The notes beneath the pieces are model-generated. The model did no database searches. It worked only from the letters and a program-made list of their open reading frames with translations, and was not told the origin of the DNA. DNA of 64,000 bases from Datnioides undecimradiatus. Its lineage: Eukaryota > Chordata > Actinopteri > Lobotiformes > Datnioididae. Both the position numbers and the translations under genes were made by a program. Location: positions 2,007,001-2,071,000 of the forward strand of contig WARS01001600.1 in assembly GCA_008933995.1 (NCBI GenBank), written 5' to 3'. How positions within the stretch are numbered: position 1 is the stretch's first letter; each line of letters starts with the position of its first letter. Shown here one piece after another: positions 34,865-48,287 of this stretch.

Positions 34865-37800
34865 TCTGCGAAGCTGCTCCTCATCCTCTCGGCCCTTCAT
34901 CCTCTCCCCAGCCACCCCTCCGTCACCCCTCTCTGTGCCTCAGCTGACACCCCCCCCCCCCTTCTCCTCCTCCTCCTGTGATCCACTCGCCGCCACTTCC
35001 TCTACAATCCGTCCCAGTGCCCTTTGACACGACTGAGCACACAGCACCCACAGCGTTGCACCCATTCTTGAACGTCTGTCCTGTGGCGAGCCAACCTCCG
35101 CCTGTCTGAGTCACTCACAGTCCCTGATGTGCTTGACCCGACACCCCCAAGCCCCCCCCTTTTCCTGCTCTGTCTCAACAGAGGAATTCATCAGCTGGCA
35201 ATAAGTTTGCTAGCAAGACACACACTCCAGCCTGCCAAGGGCACTTCAGAGGCACACCACTCCACAGGAACCCTCTTAAGGGCCCTCGGAAGAGCCCTAA
35301 TGATCTTCAGCTGCAACTCAGTCAAGTAGTGAGTGAGAATTAGTAAGATGGATAGGTGTTAGGCCGAGGACAGGGCGTGGAAGACCCTGGGTAACCACGG
35401 AGCAGCGTGTTTCAGTGTGAGCCAACTGTGAAATATACACCGAACCAAAACTTCATTTACTCCCTCTGTCCTTCACCGTGGACGGCGGTGCTGAGACGCT
35501 GAACTCTACTCCCTCATTGGCCTGCGGGGCCCGCTGCCCCGTGCCGCTTCAGAGGGGGGGTGAATTGTACAGAATTCAGACTGATCTCCTGTCGACACAC
35601 TGCTGAAAACGCCCCTCGCTGGCAAACGACAAGCATCTGGTCAGGGACTCGGACCATCTTCGACCTCACCGAGTCCTCTCTCCTTGCATGTGGTCTCCAC
35701 AAATTACTGATGCATTGTGGGTTTTAGTGTTGGGACGTGATCCCGGGATGAGAGCGAGGAGGATTTTTCTCTAATCAGCTGTCTCCGATCAAGCAGTGTA
35801 TTTAAAAAATGACAATTTAGGCTTAGCATCTCCCACAAATCCTTCAGCTGACCTTTATCCGCCCCTCCCTCCTACGAAACACTGACTGTGAAGCCAATGC
35901 GAGACTGAACCGCTCCTGGTGCTTGGTGTGTGTTATCTGTTAAGAATGTAGGATCGATGTGTGGACAATGCAGATCTTTTCTGGCCCGTGCAGAGGCCTA
36001 AAAACCTCTTTTTTATGATTCCTTTTTTATTTATTCATTGATTTTTCATTTGCATGTTGTTATCTCAATTGTTTTTTAAGACTTTTGATTGAAATCGAAA
36101 AGAAAGCACACTTAATTCGCAATAATGTGTTTGTGATATGAACTATTTTGGCCAAACCGGGTGTGTTTTAAACTCTGCGTGTGCCTGTGTGTCTGTCTGT
36201 GTGGGTTTACCCCAGCTCCACGCTGGGTGGCGTCTGCGGGGGGATCTAAAGAAGCACGAAGGTGAAGTGAATGTAAGGAGAGTCGGCACTGTCCTGTTCA
36301 GGCATTCTGTCAGAGGAGGGGCAAAGTCATTGGTTTGCAAGTCGCAAGTCTCCGGTCTCTGCACCTCGGAGTCCTCAGTCAGGGCCGACAAGCGTCACAG
36401 GTGTAGCTTGACATTCTGGGAAACTGATAGAAGAGTCAGAGGAAGTCACGGTTTTGCAGGAGCCACGTGTCGGCCGGACACACGCTCCACCGCGAAACCA
36501 TAACCAGCCGCTTTGCTGCGTGAAGGAGGAGCAAGCAGAGGTTCACTGCAGTCCACAGCAAACTAAAACTGTACCTCATTCATATCTGGGCGTCATCCCC
36601 TTCTAACTGAAACACACCGACTGTAATGTAGCTGAGGTCATTAGCCAACAAACATGTGTACTTCCTTTATTTAAAGCACGAGCGTCCGTTTGCTCTGCTC
36701 TCTCTGATTCAACTCCACAACATGCAGCAGAACAGCTCCTGGATAAATATCACCGCAGCGCACGGACTGTGTCCAGGGTCATTGATTTCATGTTTGCAGA
36801 GACGCTAAGCTCTTTGTTACTAGCTTAAAGCAATACGCAACCCAAAATGTCCTCTTAGGATCAAACACTCAACACTTTTCGCCTTGAACAGTGACTTTTA
36901 ACAGAGACTAAACCACTCCTGGAGCTTAATCCCCCTCCACAGAATCAAACAGAGTTTTCTGGTTAATGTCTTTTTTTTTTATCTCCTATTTATATATTGG
37001 GATCCCCATTAGCCGCCGCCTTGGCAACAAGCAGTTTGACACAGCCAGAGGGATTAAATACAGTAAAAGTGAGGTCAGAAGTCATTGGTGTTTCAGTCAA
37101 AGGTGAAGTCGCGTCCCAGCTCGGTTTCTCGCCGGGTGAAACAAGTTGTTTTGATCACCTTCATGTTCTGCAGGCGTGAGGCCCGCTGCTCCGTGAGAGT
37201 GAGACTCTGCTGAGAGGAGTGTGTTCCTGCTGCCAGTCTGCCCCGCACGGCACAGGACAGAGCAGCAGATCAGCTCCAAGCTGAAACCTTAAGGCCCAGT
37301 TAATGTTAAAATGAATCGGACCGGCCAGCGTGCATGTTTGTGCATGTTCCAGTTCAGCTGGACTTCTCAACGCAACTTTAACGGGCACGTTGTCAGACGC
37401 GGGGCGCTGATGCAGGAGGATGTTTGTCTGAAGTCTTGGTCAGTGAAGAGACGGCGTCCGTCCACAGATCTGTGAGCTTTAAGCTTAGAGACAATAGCTG
37501 TAAATAGGGACTGAATTAAGGGCAACAAATTGCCATTTCATACAGTATTTCATATTGTTGTGTACATATCAAAGTATGAAGCAGGTCGGACTCAGTCAGT
37601 TCAGTCGCCTCGTTCTCAATGCTGCATCCCGTCTCTGAAAGGACACGTGTAGGATCAGATGGCCTGTGGGAATGTACCTGTGGCTGTGTTCGCCATCTGA
37701 TACAGGACGACATTAGGTGCAAATACTGTGCTCCCCCTCGGTTCAATGTAACTCCACTGATGCATGAATGACACCTGGAGTCTGATTTCATATTTTGATA

Positions 37801-39062
37801 TTGTCAGTGTTGCTTTTTTAAAGATCGAGGAGAAATAACCTTTAAGTCACGTTCATTTCCTGTTTGTTTCCTCGCTGGGGCTTGTAATCTATGTCTTTTC
37901 ACATTTTGCACAGAGCAGCTGCATCTGCTCTCCAAGTGTGTTTATGCCTCTGTGTGTGCATGTGTGTGTGTGTGTGCGTGTAACCACTTATGATTACTGG
38001 AAGGTCAGAGAGGAGCAGGGCCGACCTCAGCAGAACCCGCCTGACGGCTGGGCACCGCTGCAGGACGGTAACGTTGAGCACAGATCACAACAGAAGTGTA
38101 GCTGAGCGCACACGCCTGTGTCGTCCTGCGGTGGGTTCAGCGTTAATGTCGGCCCACAGACGCGCCGTAGCCAATCAACGTGTTTTTATTAAACGAACCA
38201 ATGAGAGCTAACATCAGGAGTGTTTGAGTGGAGACCGTGTGAACGTGATGGAGATGTATGGTGATGATGATGTCGACGGTGACTGATCAGCCTTTATGCG
38301 TGGAGCTTTCCTGGCACTTAATGGGAGAAGCATGGCGGAGTCAAAGTGATTGTACTATCTGGGGAGGGTGGGGAAGCCATGCTGGGGGTTTGAAGGGTAT
38401 CAGTGTGACTATCTCATGAAACTTGAGCCTTCCTCTTTGTACAAATGGACAAACCAAGGTGGTGGTGAGGGAGGGGGGGTCAAACAAGTTGACGCCATTA
38501 CCCCCGTCTCCCTCCACCCTGCCAGGCTGTTGGGGGTGGCTCGGTCCGGGGGTGGAGACTCTGGGCCACACCCGGCCTCCTCCTTTTCCTGTAAATTGTC
38601 GTTCTGTGATCTTGCTTGCACTTTTCTTTTTTCCATTTCCCAAAAATAAGAAACTAATTGTAAAAGTGTGTGTGTGAAAGAGTGTGTGTGTGTGTGCGTG
38701 TGTGCGTGTGCGTGTGTGTGTGTGTTGCTTTTTATTTTGATTCTTGAACATTTTTTTCAATGTGGTTGTCAGCTGTAATCAACACTGGGTAAAGTTTTTA
38801 ATTTGTATTTTTTACCTTCAGAGGACGATCAGATCTTCTTGGACATTTTTTAACCCCCTCTCCCTCCCTCCCCCTTCCTCCCCCATCCCCCTCTCTGTCT
38901 GGTACCTGGGAACGTTTTAAACGTGGGACTGTGGTTGCGTTGTTGTCATCACTGCTGTCAGTCATTCTCTGTGAATTCATCCGACTTTTTCTCAATCTGC
39001 CCGGTTTTTTCTTCCCTCGGCTCATTTTTTTTTCCATTAAAATATGAGATTGAAATCAATGA
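34865..39062 (+). other. dpf1: Probable dpf1 3' UTR
   Basis: No gene is visible in the 4.2 kb after the dpf1 stop. The sequence looks like a long neural 3' UTR: T-rich blocks near 36000-36120 and 38640-38820 and a Pumilio-type TGTAAATA at 37499-37506. It ends with ATTAAA at 39036-39041 and GT-rich sequence from 39070. The exact 3' end is inferred; an earlier cleavage site is possible. Confidence 0.45.
39036..39041 (+). terminator. dpf1: Candidate dpf1 polyadenylation signal ATTAAA
   Basis: The common variant signal lies about 20 bases before a plausible cleavage point, followed by a GT-rich downstream element at 39070-39105. Confidence 0.4.
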
Positions 39063-40179
39063 CCTCTACCTTTGTGTGTTGATATTGTGTGTGTGTGTGT
39101 GCGCGGTGTGCGGGGTTCTGGTCTTCTGCAGTGGAAATCACTGAATACTTCTGTGTGTTTTTGGACAGTTGCTGTCGGCCTGTCTGCTCGTCTGCTCCTC
39201 TGTATTGTTGCCAACCAGCAGCCTACCAGCCGTTAAAGCATGTTTTCTCTCAGGTGGTGGTGGTGGTGGTGCTGTTATGGTGGGGGCTCTCTAGCCCACA
39301 CAGCCCTCACATGCAGTTTTACTTGTGGCCAGAGCTGAGGCCAACACCAACCTGCCCCTCCATCCTTTCGCTTGGGCAGATAACGGATCCAACAAAGCGC
39401 TGCTCAAAGTCAGCTTTCAAACCTGAATAACTAATTATCAATTCCACCCACGCACTTTGTGGTTGAACCTTTTTTTTTTTTCCTTTTTTCTGCACAGCTC
39501 TCCAAAATACTCCAACCTTTTCATGTGTTTGCAAAAGAACCACGCCACATGCAAACCGACAAAAGATTAAGGGACAGCATTGTTTTGCTGTGGCTGAGGG
39601 TCTGGGAACGGGGGGACAAAGCCCTCTGCTGTCTGCGAATATTTCCCCAACAACATGCGCTGCAGAAGAGAACACTGTTATTCAGGGCAGGTACAGCTTT
39701 GCTATTTGTGATGTATTCCTGAGATGAGATTCATCATTGCCGCTGTGTTGGCCAGACTCCACGAGCAGCAGCAGCAGGGCGGCCGTTGATCAACAATTCC
39801 ATTTTTTTTCCTCGCTACCTGCTTCCTTCCAGAAGCAAGAAACCGAAAACCAGTGCAGTGGCACGTCAAGGTCCTCAAATATAGGTATTTTTAACAATAT
39901 GCTCCGAAAAAACTCCTCCATCCATCCTTTGGCTCAGCTCCAACCTTATCCAAAATCCTGCACTGCATCTCCCCAACCCCGCCATCCTGTGTATTAAGAG
40001 AAACCCACACACAAACGCCTCACTGCCACACACACACACTCAGACATGTAAAGAGATGCACACACACACACATAGTGTACAGTATGCATAGATGCACGCA
40101 CACACAGCCTAGGAGCCCCATCTTCCATATGAGCTTCACATTCTGACCCCAGTCTCCTTCATATCTCTGAGGATGTTTA

Positions 40180-40218
<39 letters not shown>

Positions 40219-40916
40219 AGTGTGTGTTTTCCACGAATACCCACAGAATATGAGTATGTATATTTATTTAGGCCCAGAGTAAGTACTAGTGTGTTTATAT
40301 GTGTGTATCTGTGTGCATGTGCGAGGATGTGTATACTGTATGTCAATGTGGGAATACTGTACTATGTGAATGTAGTGTGTGTGTGTGTGTGTGTATGTGT
40401 GCGTGCGTGTGTCTGTGTGTTCATGTGTGTATGATTTCAGGCCAATTACCATCTCCCAGACAGACTGAGACTGCTCTAGGCCCTGCCAGCCAATCAGAGA
40501 GGGGGCTGCGCACTGCCGGGCCGGAGGTGGTTGCTATGGTAACCAGGAGGCCTGTTTGCATGGTGGCTGATGGAAGAGTGATGGATTACAGTAATGGGAT
40601 GGAGGGAGGGAAGAAGGGAGGAAGCTAGGGAAGGAGGATGGAAGAAAGATGGAAGGAGGTGGAGGAGGAGGTGAGGATGGGAGGAAGAGAAATAAAGAGA
40701 AGGAGAGCAAATCAGAGGAGGAAGGAAGGGACGGACAGGGGGAGGTGAGGGGGAGGCGGGAGGGAGGGAGACTCATACATAAAGATATTGGAAATGTATG
40801 AATGCATCTGAAATGAAGCGACTTAAAAAGAAAAAAGAATGAGAGAAAATGATAAAGGGAGAGTGGGGGAGGAGTGCAGGGGGAGAAGATATTGGGAAAT
40901 GGGGTTTGGGAGGAGA

Positions 40917-40945
40917 TGGGGGTGGGGTGGGGTGGGGTGGGGGTG
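40917..40945 (+). repeat. (GGGGT)n G-quadruplex-prone array
   Basis: Five G4-5 runs separated by single T on the plus strand. Confidence 0.85.
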
Positions 40946-41161
40946 CTCTGTAGTGTGTGTGATTGAATTCCTCTCTTTCCCTCTTCTGTCTGTGCTGAGA
41001 TGTGTGTGTGGCCATCTGTCCTTGGAGCAGACTGAGAGGTAAGTGTGTGCAAAGATGCAGTCTCACCTTTTTGCCTCCTCAGCAGCACTGCAGTCAGAGA
41101 GCGGCTCCGCTGCTTCACCCGCGCTGAAACCAGGAGGGCCCGCACCGAGTAGTCACGGAAT

Positions 41162-41220
41162 AACAACAGCAACAGCAACAACAACAACAACAACAACAAC
41201 AATAATAATAATAATAATAA
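41162..41220. repeat. (CAA)n(TAA)n trinucleotide repeat
   Basis: CAA/CAGCAA units pass into AAT units. On the minus strand it reads as a meaningless poly-leucine frame. Confidence 0.93.
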
Positions 41221-43787
41221 AAAACATGAATCTACCTTTAAACTTGTAATTAACTTGTTTTCTGAGCCCACTTAAAACTGAATATTTAGAAAAAAAAGCT
41301 AGTAATATATTTATTTTCACACCTAATAAAGCAATAATTCATTTTAAATATACTAGGTGAATAAATATATTTTCTTATTATTTGACTAAAAGTCTTCCGC
41401 AGCAGTGAGCTGTGAGTTGCTGTTGCTGTTTAGTCCTCGCAGACTGAGTGTACGCAGGATCTGGGAGGTGGTGCTGATCATAACGTGACGCTGTATTTCA
41501 CCGTGTTTCACTGAGAGCAGGGAGCAGGAGGATCGAGTCGATACAACTGCGTCTCTGAGATTTTAAAGAGGCGTCGGGGTCAATGCCTGCGTCCACACAC
41601 AGTGACAAATTAAAAGGCTGACTGCTTAACATAATCAGCCAATAACAATAATCCACACTGGATCTATGTAACCACGGAGCCCAAAGGCGATTAACAATCA
41701 AACTGGTTAATTAACAGTCTAACTAGGTAATCAATCGAGTGACCGGGATCAATATAAATCAAAGTGTGTGTGTTCCTGGACACAGAGGTTTGTGTTTCCT
41801 GCTCTGGAGTTCCTCCCTCTGTGTCTGTCAGGCGGTTTCCTGTTGAATGAGCTCCCTCTCACTGACAGACAGTGACTGAGGATGCTTTTGAGTCAAGGAT
41901 TAGACTAAATCTGTGTCTGGGGAACCCAGCTCCCTCTGATCTCTTTAAGCGACAAAGCTCTATTCAAGTCAATTAAAGATGCAGTCCACTCAAATTAACT
42001 TGTGGGCCGAATCAAAAACATTAAAGACGTTGCTAAAATCCATCAGAGTGGCGGTTCAATACGCTCTCCTGTCATTCAGAGTGTCACCGTTAATGATTAT
42101 CTGCCACCACGCTCACTTTGAAGGTGCCTCGTGGCTTTGAAGTCGTCCATCGAGACAAAACTGTAATTTGCTTGTTTTGAGTGTTGATAACACAGAGTAT
42201 CAATGATTGGATCATCAGTTTGCAGAGTGACTATTTTCCAGGTAGATGAACTCCTGAACAATCTGCAGCGTAACAGTGTTCAAAAGAAGAGACTGACTTC
42301 AAAGGTGAACTTGAAATCATAATTCAACAGTGCAGCCTAGAGGCAGAGCTGCGCAACAGCACCCGCCTCTCGGCCGGTGCAACTAAGGAGAGAGAGTGAT
42401 GTTACCTGTGCAGCATCTGCGGTCAGTCAGGTGCACGCACACACACATACACACACACACACGCACACAGAGCAGGAGCTCGTGTTAAATCTAAATGACC
42501 AGAGGCAGAACACGGTGTTGGTGATGCAGGGACTGAACACACACTGTTTCTGTGATTTTCAGACGTGGTTAATTTGTTTGATTGCTGCATTTTGAATTTG
42601 CATTCAGTCAACAACAGCTAATAAAGTGGTTTGGATCAAAGCTCCGGGCTCTGCCCTGTCTTTGATCATTAACTGAGTCTTTAGTTTGGCGCTCTGGATG
42701 TTCCCACTGTTTACATCATGAATTAGACAGACAGCCAAACGGTATGGATCATTAAGCACCATGTTCATTTATTTCCTTTGATATTAAAGCAATTAGCAAG
42801 AGCAAACACAGTTACAGCGGCGTGCACTGTCTTGCGGTCATGCGCCGTGAGATTTAAACTGATTGGTTAATGTGAAAAATGAGCGTCAGCAGAGAGAGAA
42901 ATGGGAAAATACGAGGCTGATTAAATAAAGCCTCGCTCTCTTTATCTGAATGTGCTCTGTGTTTTCTCTGGCGTCCGCCGGCCTCACTCGCTTTATACCC
43001 GTTCAGTCTTATTCAACCTGCAGTTGCAGCCCAGCCTCATTTCACAGGTTTTAAGGACTGACTGACAGTCACTTGGTGAATTATGTTAGAAATCACCGAA
43101 GGCTGCAGGGAAACACGCTGTCACAGTGCAGCATCTGTGAACTGGCTCCAGTTTAAAGCTGCTCCTGACTTTAGAGTCCAGAGCGAGCGCATTTACAGAC
43201 ACTCATTTGTTGAATTAACGTTTACTCCATTATGATTTGGTGTTGGTGTTTCTTCATATGTGCTGCACATGATGCCAGCCTGCCATCGATCTAAATCAGA
43301 TGTTTGTTGCTGGAGCTGTGCAAACGTAAAGACTGATATTCATAAATAGGCAAACACAGGAGTAACGCTGCGTGTAACGTGCTACATCCAGAATAAAACA
43401 CATCCAGACATGAATCTTCACAAACAGTCCCAGTCCTGAGAACAGACATGTAAGTTGTAACGATGAATGTGTCAGCTCGCACACAATCTAACAACACGAC
43501 ACGTGGTTTCGTGTGACACATAAGGCAACACTTTTCTGTTCACAAGTCAGTCTGCAGAAAGAAACACACCCAGAGAAGCCGCAGCTGATTCAGACCCACA
43601 CCTCAGCTGAGAAATACTCAATTACAAGCTAAAGTGCAGCGATCAAAGGCTCAAAGTTTGTAACTATGAACAGGGAAAGGGTTCAAATTAAAGTGTTCAG
43701 GTAGGAAAAGTGGCCTCTGTGACTGTTTCAATATCATCAGGTCATTGTTGCTCACGCATTAAGGCGCAAACTCCTGCACAAACAGAA

Positions 43788-43825
43788 CGACAACTAAAAA
43801 CTGTTTCGACAACTAAAAACTGTTT
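43788..43825. repeat. 19-bp perfect tandem duplication
   Basis: The 19-base unit CGACAACTAAAAACTGTTT occurs twice head to tail. Confidence 0.95.
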
Positions 43826-45685
43826 CCTTGAGGATTATTCAGCTGATTATTTGTTTAACTAATCGCTCGTTTGGTTTGTAAAAAAAATCAGAAAATAATG
43901 AGAATCGTCATCACAGAGACACAGAGTCAGAGTGAAAGTGTGTTATCCCGCTAAACCTCAGCATCATGAGGATGAATGTAAGGAAACGCTCACATGTGAG
44001 AAGCTGCAGCCCTGAATCGTTTTACAGCTGTTTCAGCGTGCATGAATCTGAACGTGTGTACTGTTAAATGTGCTGCTGGATAGTGATCAGTAACCAAGCA
44101 TCCTATCTAATAAGCACTTAATGTGTTTACATGCAAAAACATTACATCAGTAAATGTGGTGCAGCCAGAAGCACAGCGTCTCCCAGTGAGAGGCAGCAGA
44201 GTGGCTGAAGGTGACAGAATATTCAGATTGTGATATTGTTTGTTTTATACTTGATGTTGATGCACATCTCTGCATTCACTTGGAGCAAATATTGTATTTT
44301 GTGAACCCGAATCAAACAGGTCATGTGTTGGTCACATGATCGACGGGCTGTGTATGACACTCGGATGGAGGCACAGAAAGCATGTTGAGCGTCAGATCAA
44401 ACCTCCAGGCTGCTGCCGTCTCCGTGCGAGGATGCAGACCTCTGCAGGAGTTCTGCTCTGCAGCCAAACCAGCTGACCCCTGTGCACACACACACACACA
44501 CACATTGGGTTAAAGCTGTTTTGTGCTCAGCAAGTGTGTGAGTGCACATGTGAGGTTCACACACAGCCCGTGCTGTGACTGTGGGAAAAACAGCACATGT
44601 ACAGATACGTTGGTGTTGGCCAACCATGAGCTGGCTCTGCAGATTAGAGATCATTATCTGCCAAATACACATGTTGTCAGTATTCCAGGAGCTGAATCTG
44701 ATATCAGTCACAGGAACGGACATCAAAGTTTATTCAGTGACGGGTTAAATTCACTGAAGCTCAGTGTAAATGTCTCTGCTCGGCAACTCTGTAACTCCCC
44801 GTCTGACTTACAGTCAATGTGTGAGATGATCTTGTTTCCAAGGAATTAGACTGAAGCTAAAAATAGACAGAGACATAATGGAAATGTGTTTGATTTCATA
44901 CAGTATTAGGCAAGAAGCGACTTACACAGCGGCCTTTATATCCAGGGTGGAGATAGTGCACACACCAACACAACAGAGTACAGAGACTCTGTACAGCTGA
45001 AGTTCTACAGTTAAAGTATTAAAAGTTAAAATATTCATTACATTAGAGCCTGACTAATATCAGATCATTGAACCTGATGTCAGAGGTGATAAACTGATGA
45101 GCTGATCAGTGTGTGTCCTGATGAGTGTGTGTGCTGATCAGTGTGTGTGTGAGTGAAACAGAGCTTCTCTCTGTGACTGAGCAGCGACTCAGCAGCGATG
45201 TGACTCTGCAAAGGTCAGAAGCTGCTTTCTGAAACACATCACTGTATTAAAGCAGAGACTCAGCTTCAATGCTCTGCAGAGACTCTGGAGTCACAGCAAC
45301 ACATCGCCACACACTGTCTGTGACTCACACAGCAGGAACACATACTGATATGTCTGTGATGACCCATCAGTTGGATTTCTTTATATACTGCTGCAGCGTG
45401 TGTGAAGATTATTGATTTAGTCACATCCTAACATATGCTAATACTACATAGTTTTTTTTATCACTATTAATCTCAATCTGGAACATAGCTAAAAGTAAAT
45501 AAAACAATAAAAACAAAACAGGGCAGCAGACGAAATGAGAAAGTGTCTGAATATCGTGCCTATCACATGACATTAAATGTTGTCATGTGAAATGTGTTCG
45601 TCAGACGCAGGGCAGTCTCTGATCTCATGTTATGACCTTCACACTGCTAATTTTGTCATTTTCTGTATCACAGATCCATTTTTAC

Positions 45686-45742
45686 ACGCACACACACACA
45701 CATACACACACACACACACACACAGACACACACACACAGACA
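45686..45742. repeat. (CA)n microsatellite
   Basis: Interrupted CA tract about 60 bases upstream of the ENDOD1-like promoter. Confidence 0.93.
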
Positions 45743-45795
45743 TGACGCGTTAACAGGAGTTCAGATCAAAGGACAAACGGGGTGAAAGGTGACCA

Positions 45796-45844
45796 GACGT
45801 CACATATAAAAGCCAGTTTCTGCTCAGAGCAGGTGCAGCAGCAG
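45796..45844 (+). promoter_or_regulatory. TATA promoter and non-coding exon 1 of the ENDOD1-like gene
   Basis: TATAAAAG at 45805-45812 is preceded by a CRE-like GACGTCAC at 45796-45803. The expected start is near 45835. A short 5' UTR exon ends at 45844 in GCAG|GTGAGT and splices to the ATG exon at 45978. A TATA promoter with a leader intron fits a tissue-restricted secreted protein. Confidence 0.65.
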
Positions 45845-45988
45845 GTGAGTGGGAACACACACACACACAAACACAGCAGGTTCACACGTGTGCAGGTCTG
45901 GTACAGTAGACCCACACTCACTGGTTGTATTTAAAACAATAAAACGTGCTTTCTTGTACTTCCTGTTTATCCCACAGAACAGTCCAGG

Positions 45989-48170
45989 ATGCAGACGCTG
46001 GGATCTTTGTGCGTTCTTCTCTCGCTCCTCTTCTCTGCTCATGCAGATGTTGTGGAACGTTTTGAGGTTAGTGTCCTTGTTCTGGATCATCTCATTAAAT
46101 CTGAGTGTGAGTGTCGTGTCAGTGCCTCACCTGGTGTCATTTTGATCCAGGACGTGCCAGAATGTATGAAGTACTTCTATAAAGAGAAGGTGCCTGAGTG
46201 GGCGGCTACTACACCCGGAGCTGCCCGGCTGTGTCAGCGCTTCGTCAACAGGTGGAGAGAGGGTGGAAAGTGGTTCAGTGTGGCTTGATTCTGTGCTTCA
46301 TGTACCTTTTCTGCTGAGATCTCCACAAATACTGTTTTTCAGGACTAAACGTTTCAAGGCCTCAGTCTTTTATCACAACACTCCTGAATCAACACACCTT
46401 ATCTGTGCACCACCAGGTACCACTTTGCCACCCTGTATGACACCAAGCATCGTATCGCCATCTACTCTGCCTATCAGTTCCAGCCCAGCAACGGAGGCGG
46501 CAGAGAGAAGCGGTGGTTTGTGGAGCCTCAGGTTGGTGCCATGTTTGCGTACACTGTCCGTGTGCATCTGCAGCACTGACGACATCCAAATCATCAGAAC
46601 ATGTGGCATTAATACTTATAACTGGGAAGTTTGGGCTGTAAAGAATAATAGATTTCAGTATATGACATCATATGAGCAGGGGCACCTGCTTTTGACCACT
46701 CTGTCTGTTGAGCCTGAGAGTGTCTGATGTGCCTCGTAGCTGGTAAACATGTCCTGGCAAGCAGAGATGAAGGATGGCTACTGGCTGGGGAAAGACCACC
46801 CTGGGGTCTACCAGGGAGAGAGGCAGGCTCTGAATGAGGACTACACACACTCTGGCTTCGACCGTGGTCACCTCAACCCCAACGGACACCACGCAGGTAA
46901 AACAGGCTGAACACAGGTGGACTGTGGGAGCGAGGTCAGCAGGTGGCAGCAGTCACCAGCTGAAGGCGGTGATGTCCAGTGTTATTTGAAATTACTGTTC
47001 GTACATGCATCTTCCACAAAATGAGGGATTCTCTTACTTCACCCGGTGACGTTCACACATGTTCATGAACTGACGTAGAGAGAAAATGATTGATAAGCAC
47101 ACAGCACGTCCAGATATCTGCCGCCTAACAACACACGTGGTTCAACACAGCCTGATGGATCCAGAATTAACCTTCCCTTCCCTTCCCTTAAACTTTGCAT
47201 CACTCTGTTGGATTGCTTTATGGGTCCGGGTTGCTATGGTTACATCACCTGGGTGTCTGTGGCATCTGTTGCCATGGCAACCTTAGGGCAGCTGTGGGAG
47301 GCTTCAACGACAGAGAAATATCTGAAATCTCAACTGAGTTTTGAATCACCAGTGTGGAGCAGCTGATGCTCAAGAGGCCCTGTGCAGACACAAACTCTGC
47401 TTTATATGTAAGTTTATACATTTTACACAGACAAAAGGGAATTACATATAGTCTTTTAACATATTTTTTTAATATACTTTTGATCACAAAGTGAATGTTT
47501 TTGCCACAGAGCTGACCCTAACTGATCTGTATTCACTCATTTTTGCCTTATGTCATTATCTTTATCACAGGGAAACTAAATTTAACCCGTGTGTGCCTCT
47601 CTGCCACAGCTGAATCAGCTGCTGCGGCCTCTCTCACCTCTGTTAATGTGTCTCCTGCTAATGTCTCAGCAACTCTGAAGAATCCTTTTTAGTGATATTG
47701 GAAAACCCTGAAAATGATCCAGCTACAATCAGGTAACATCTGTAACCGACTGTAGCCATGCATTGCTCTCTGTTTCAGTCCCGAGCCGTAATGCCACCTT
47801 CACCCTGACAAACGTGGTTCCTCAGAACCCCAAACTGAACCAGAACGCCTGGAGTATCCACGAGTCCCAGCTCACAGACCTTTTCAGCAAAAAGTGCTCG
47901 AAGGCCTTCGTGCTGGTTGGCGCCGTTCCCTCTGCAGACAACTGGATTGTCAAGAACAATGTGAAGCGTGTCAACGTCCCAGACTACTTGTGGAACGCCT
48001 ACTGCTGCGTGGACAACAACGACAGGCCCATTCAGAGCGGAGCTGCTACAGCCAGGAACACGGAGGACAACTGGGTGGAGAGGCTCTCTCTGGACGAACT
48101 GGGAGAGTTCCTGCAGCAGTTCTCCGATCAGCCTGTGGGGGAGCTGTTTCACAACAACTGCAGACCGTAA
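45989..48170 (+). CDS. Endonuclease domain-containing 1-like protein (secreted DNA/RNA non-specific endonuclease)
   Basis: Coding exons: 45989-46066, 46151-46251, 46417-46531, 46740-46896, 47779-48170. All phases fit, giving 280 aa. Residues 1-19 are a signal peptide (MQTLGSLCVLLSLLFSAHA). The mature part is one NUC domain: CxxxYF near the N-terminus, YHFATLYDTKHRIAIYSAYQ (61-80), the catalytic DRGH at 139-142 followed by LNPNGHH, then TNVVPQN (161-167) and LNQNAW (170-175), which supply the conserved metal-site Asn. It ends in HNNCRP. The ββα-metal family cuts DNA and RNA with Mg2+. There is no membrane tail, unlike mammalian ENDOD1 (about 500 aa), so the product is probably secreted. Teleosts carry many such short ENDOD1-like genes. 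It lies tail-to-tail with tcaf. Confidence 0.93.
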
Positions 48171-48281
48171 AGGACGACAGAGGGACGATGCAAAGTCAAT
48201 TTTAGGTGTCATTGCCCTTTAATCTTACACTGAATTTGTAAAACCGCAACAAGCTCTTTTCCATATTGATTTAAATGTTCT

Positions 48282-48287
48282 AATAAA
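48282..48287 (+). terminator. Polyadenylation signal AATAAA of the ENDOD1-like gene
   Basis: Canonical signal 112 bases after the stop codon. Confidence 0.75.

Larger units (their letters stand above)
39063..45795. other. Intergenic region between dpf1 and the ENDOD1-like gene
   Basis: I see no supportable exon here. A 108-codon frame at 44523-44846 has no recognisable motif. The region holds CA/GT tracts (40184-40216, 40375-40394, 45686-45742), a purine-rich stretch at 40590-40930 with a GGGGT array, a CAA/TAA repeat, and sequence at 44995-45370 that looks like an old dispersed repeat. Confidence 0.6.

Noticed and set aside
40534..41271. 245-codon minus-strand frame with a poly-leucine start
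   Set aside because: The leucines come from the (CAA)n(TAA)n repeat and the remainder from a purine/pyrimidine-biased tract. No domain or splice pattern is visible.
44523..44849. 108-codon plus-strand frame in the gene desert
   Set aside because: No motif, no upstream promoter signal and no splice partner that I could identify. The length is within chance for this region.
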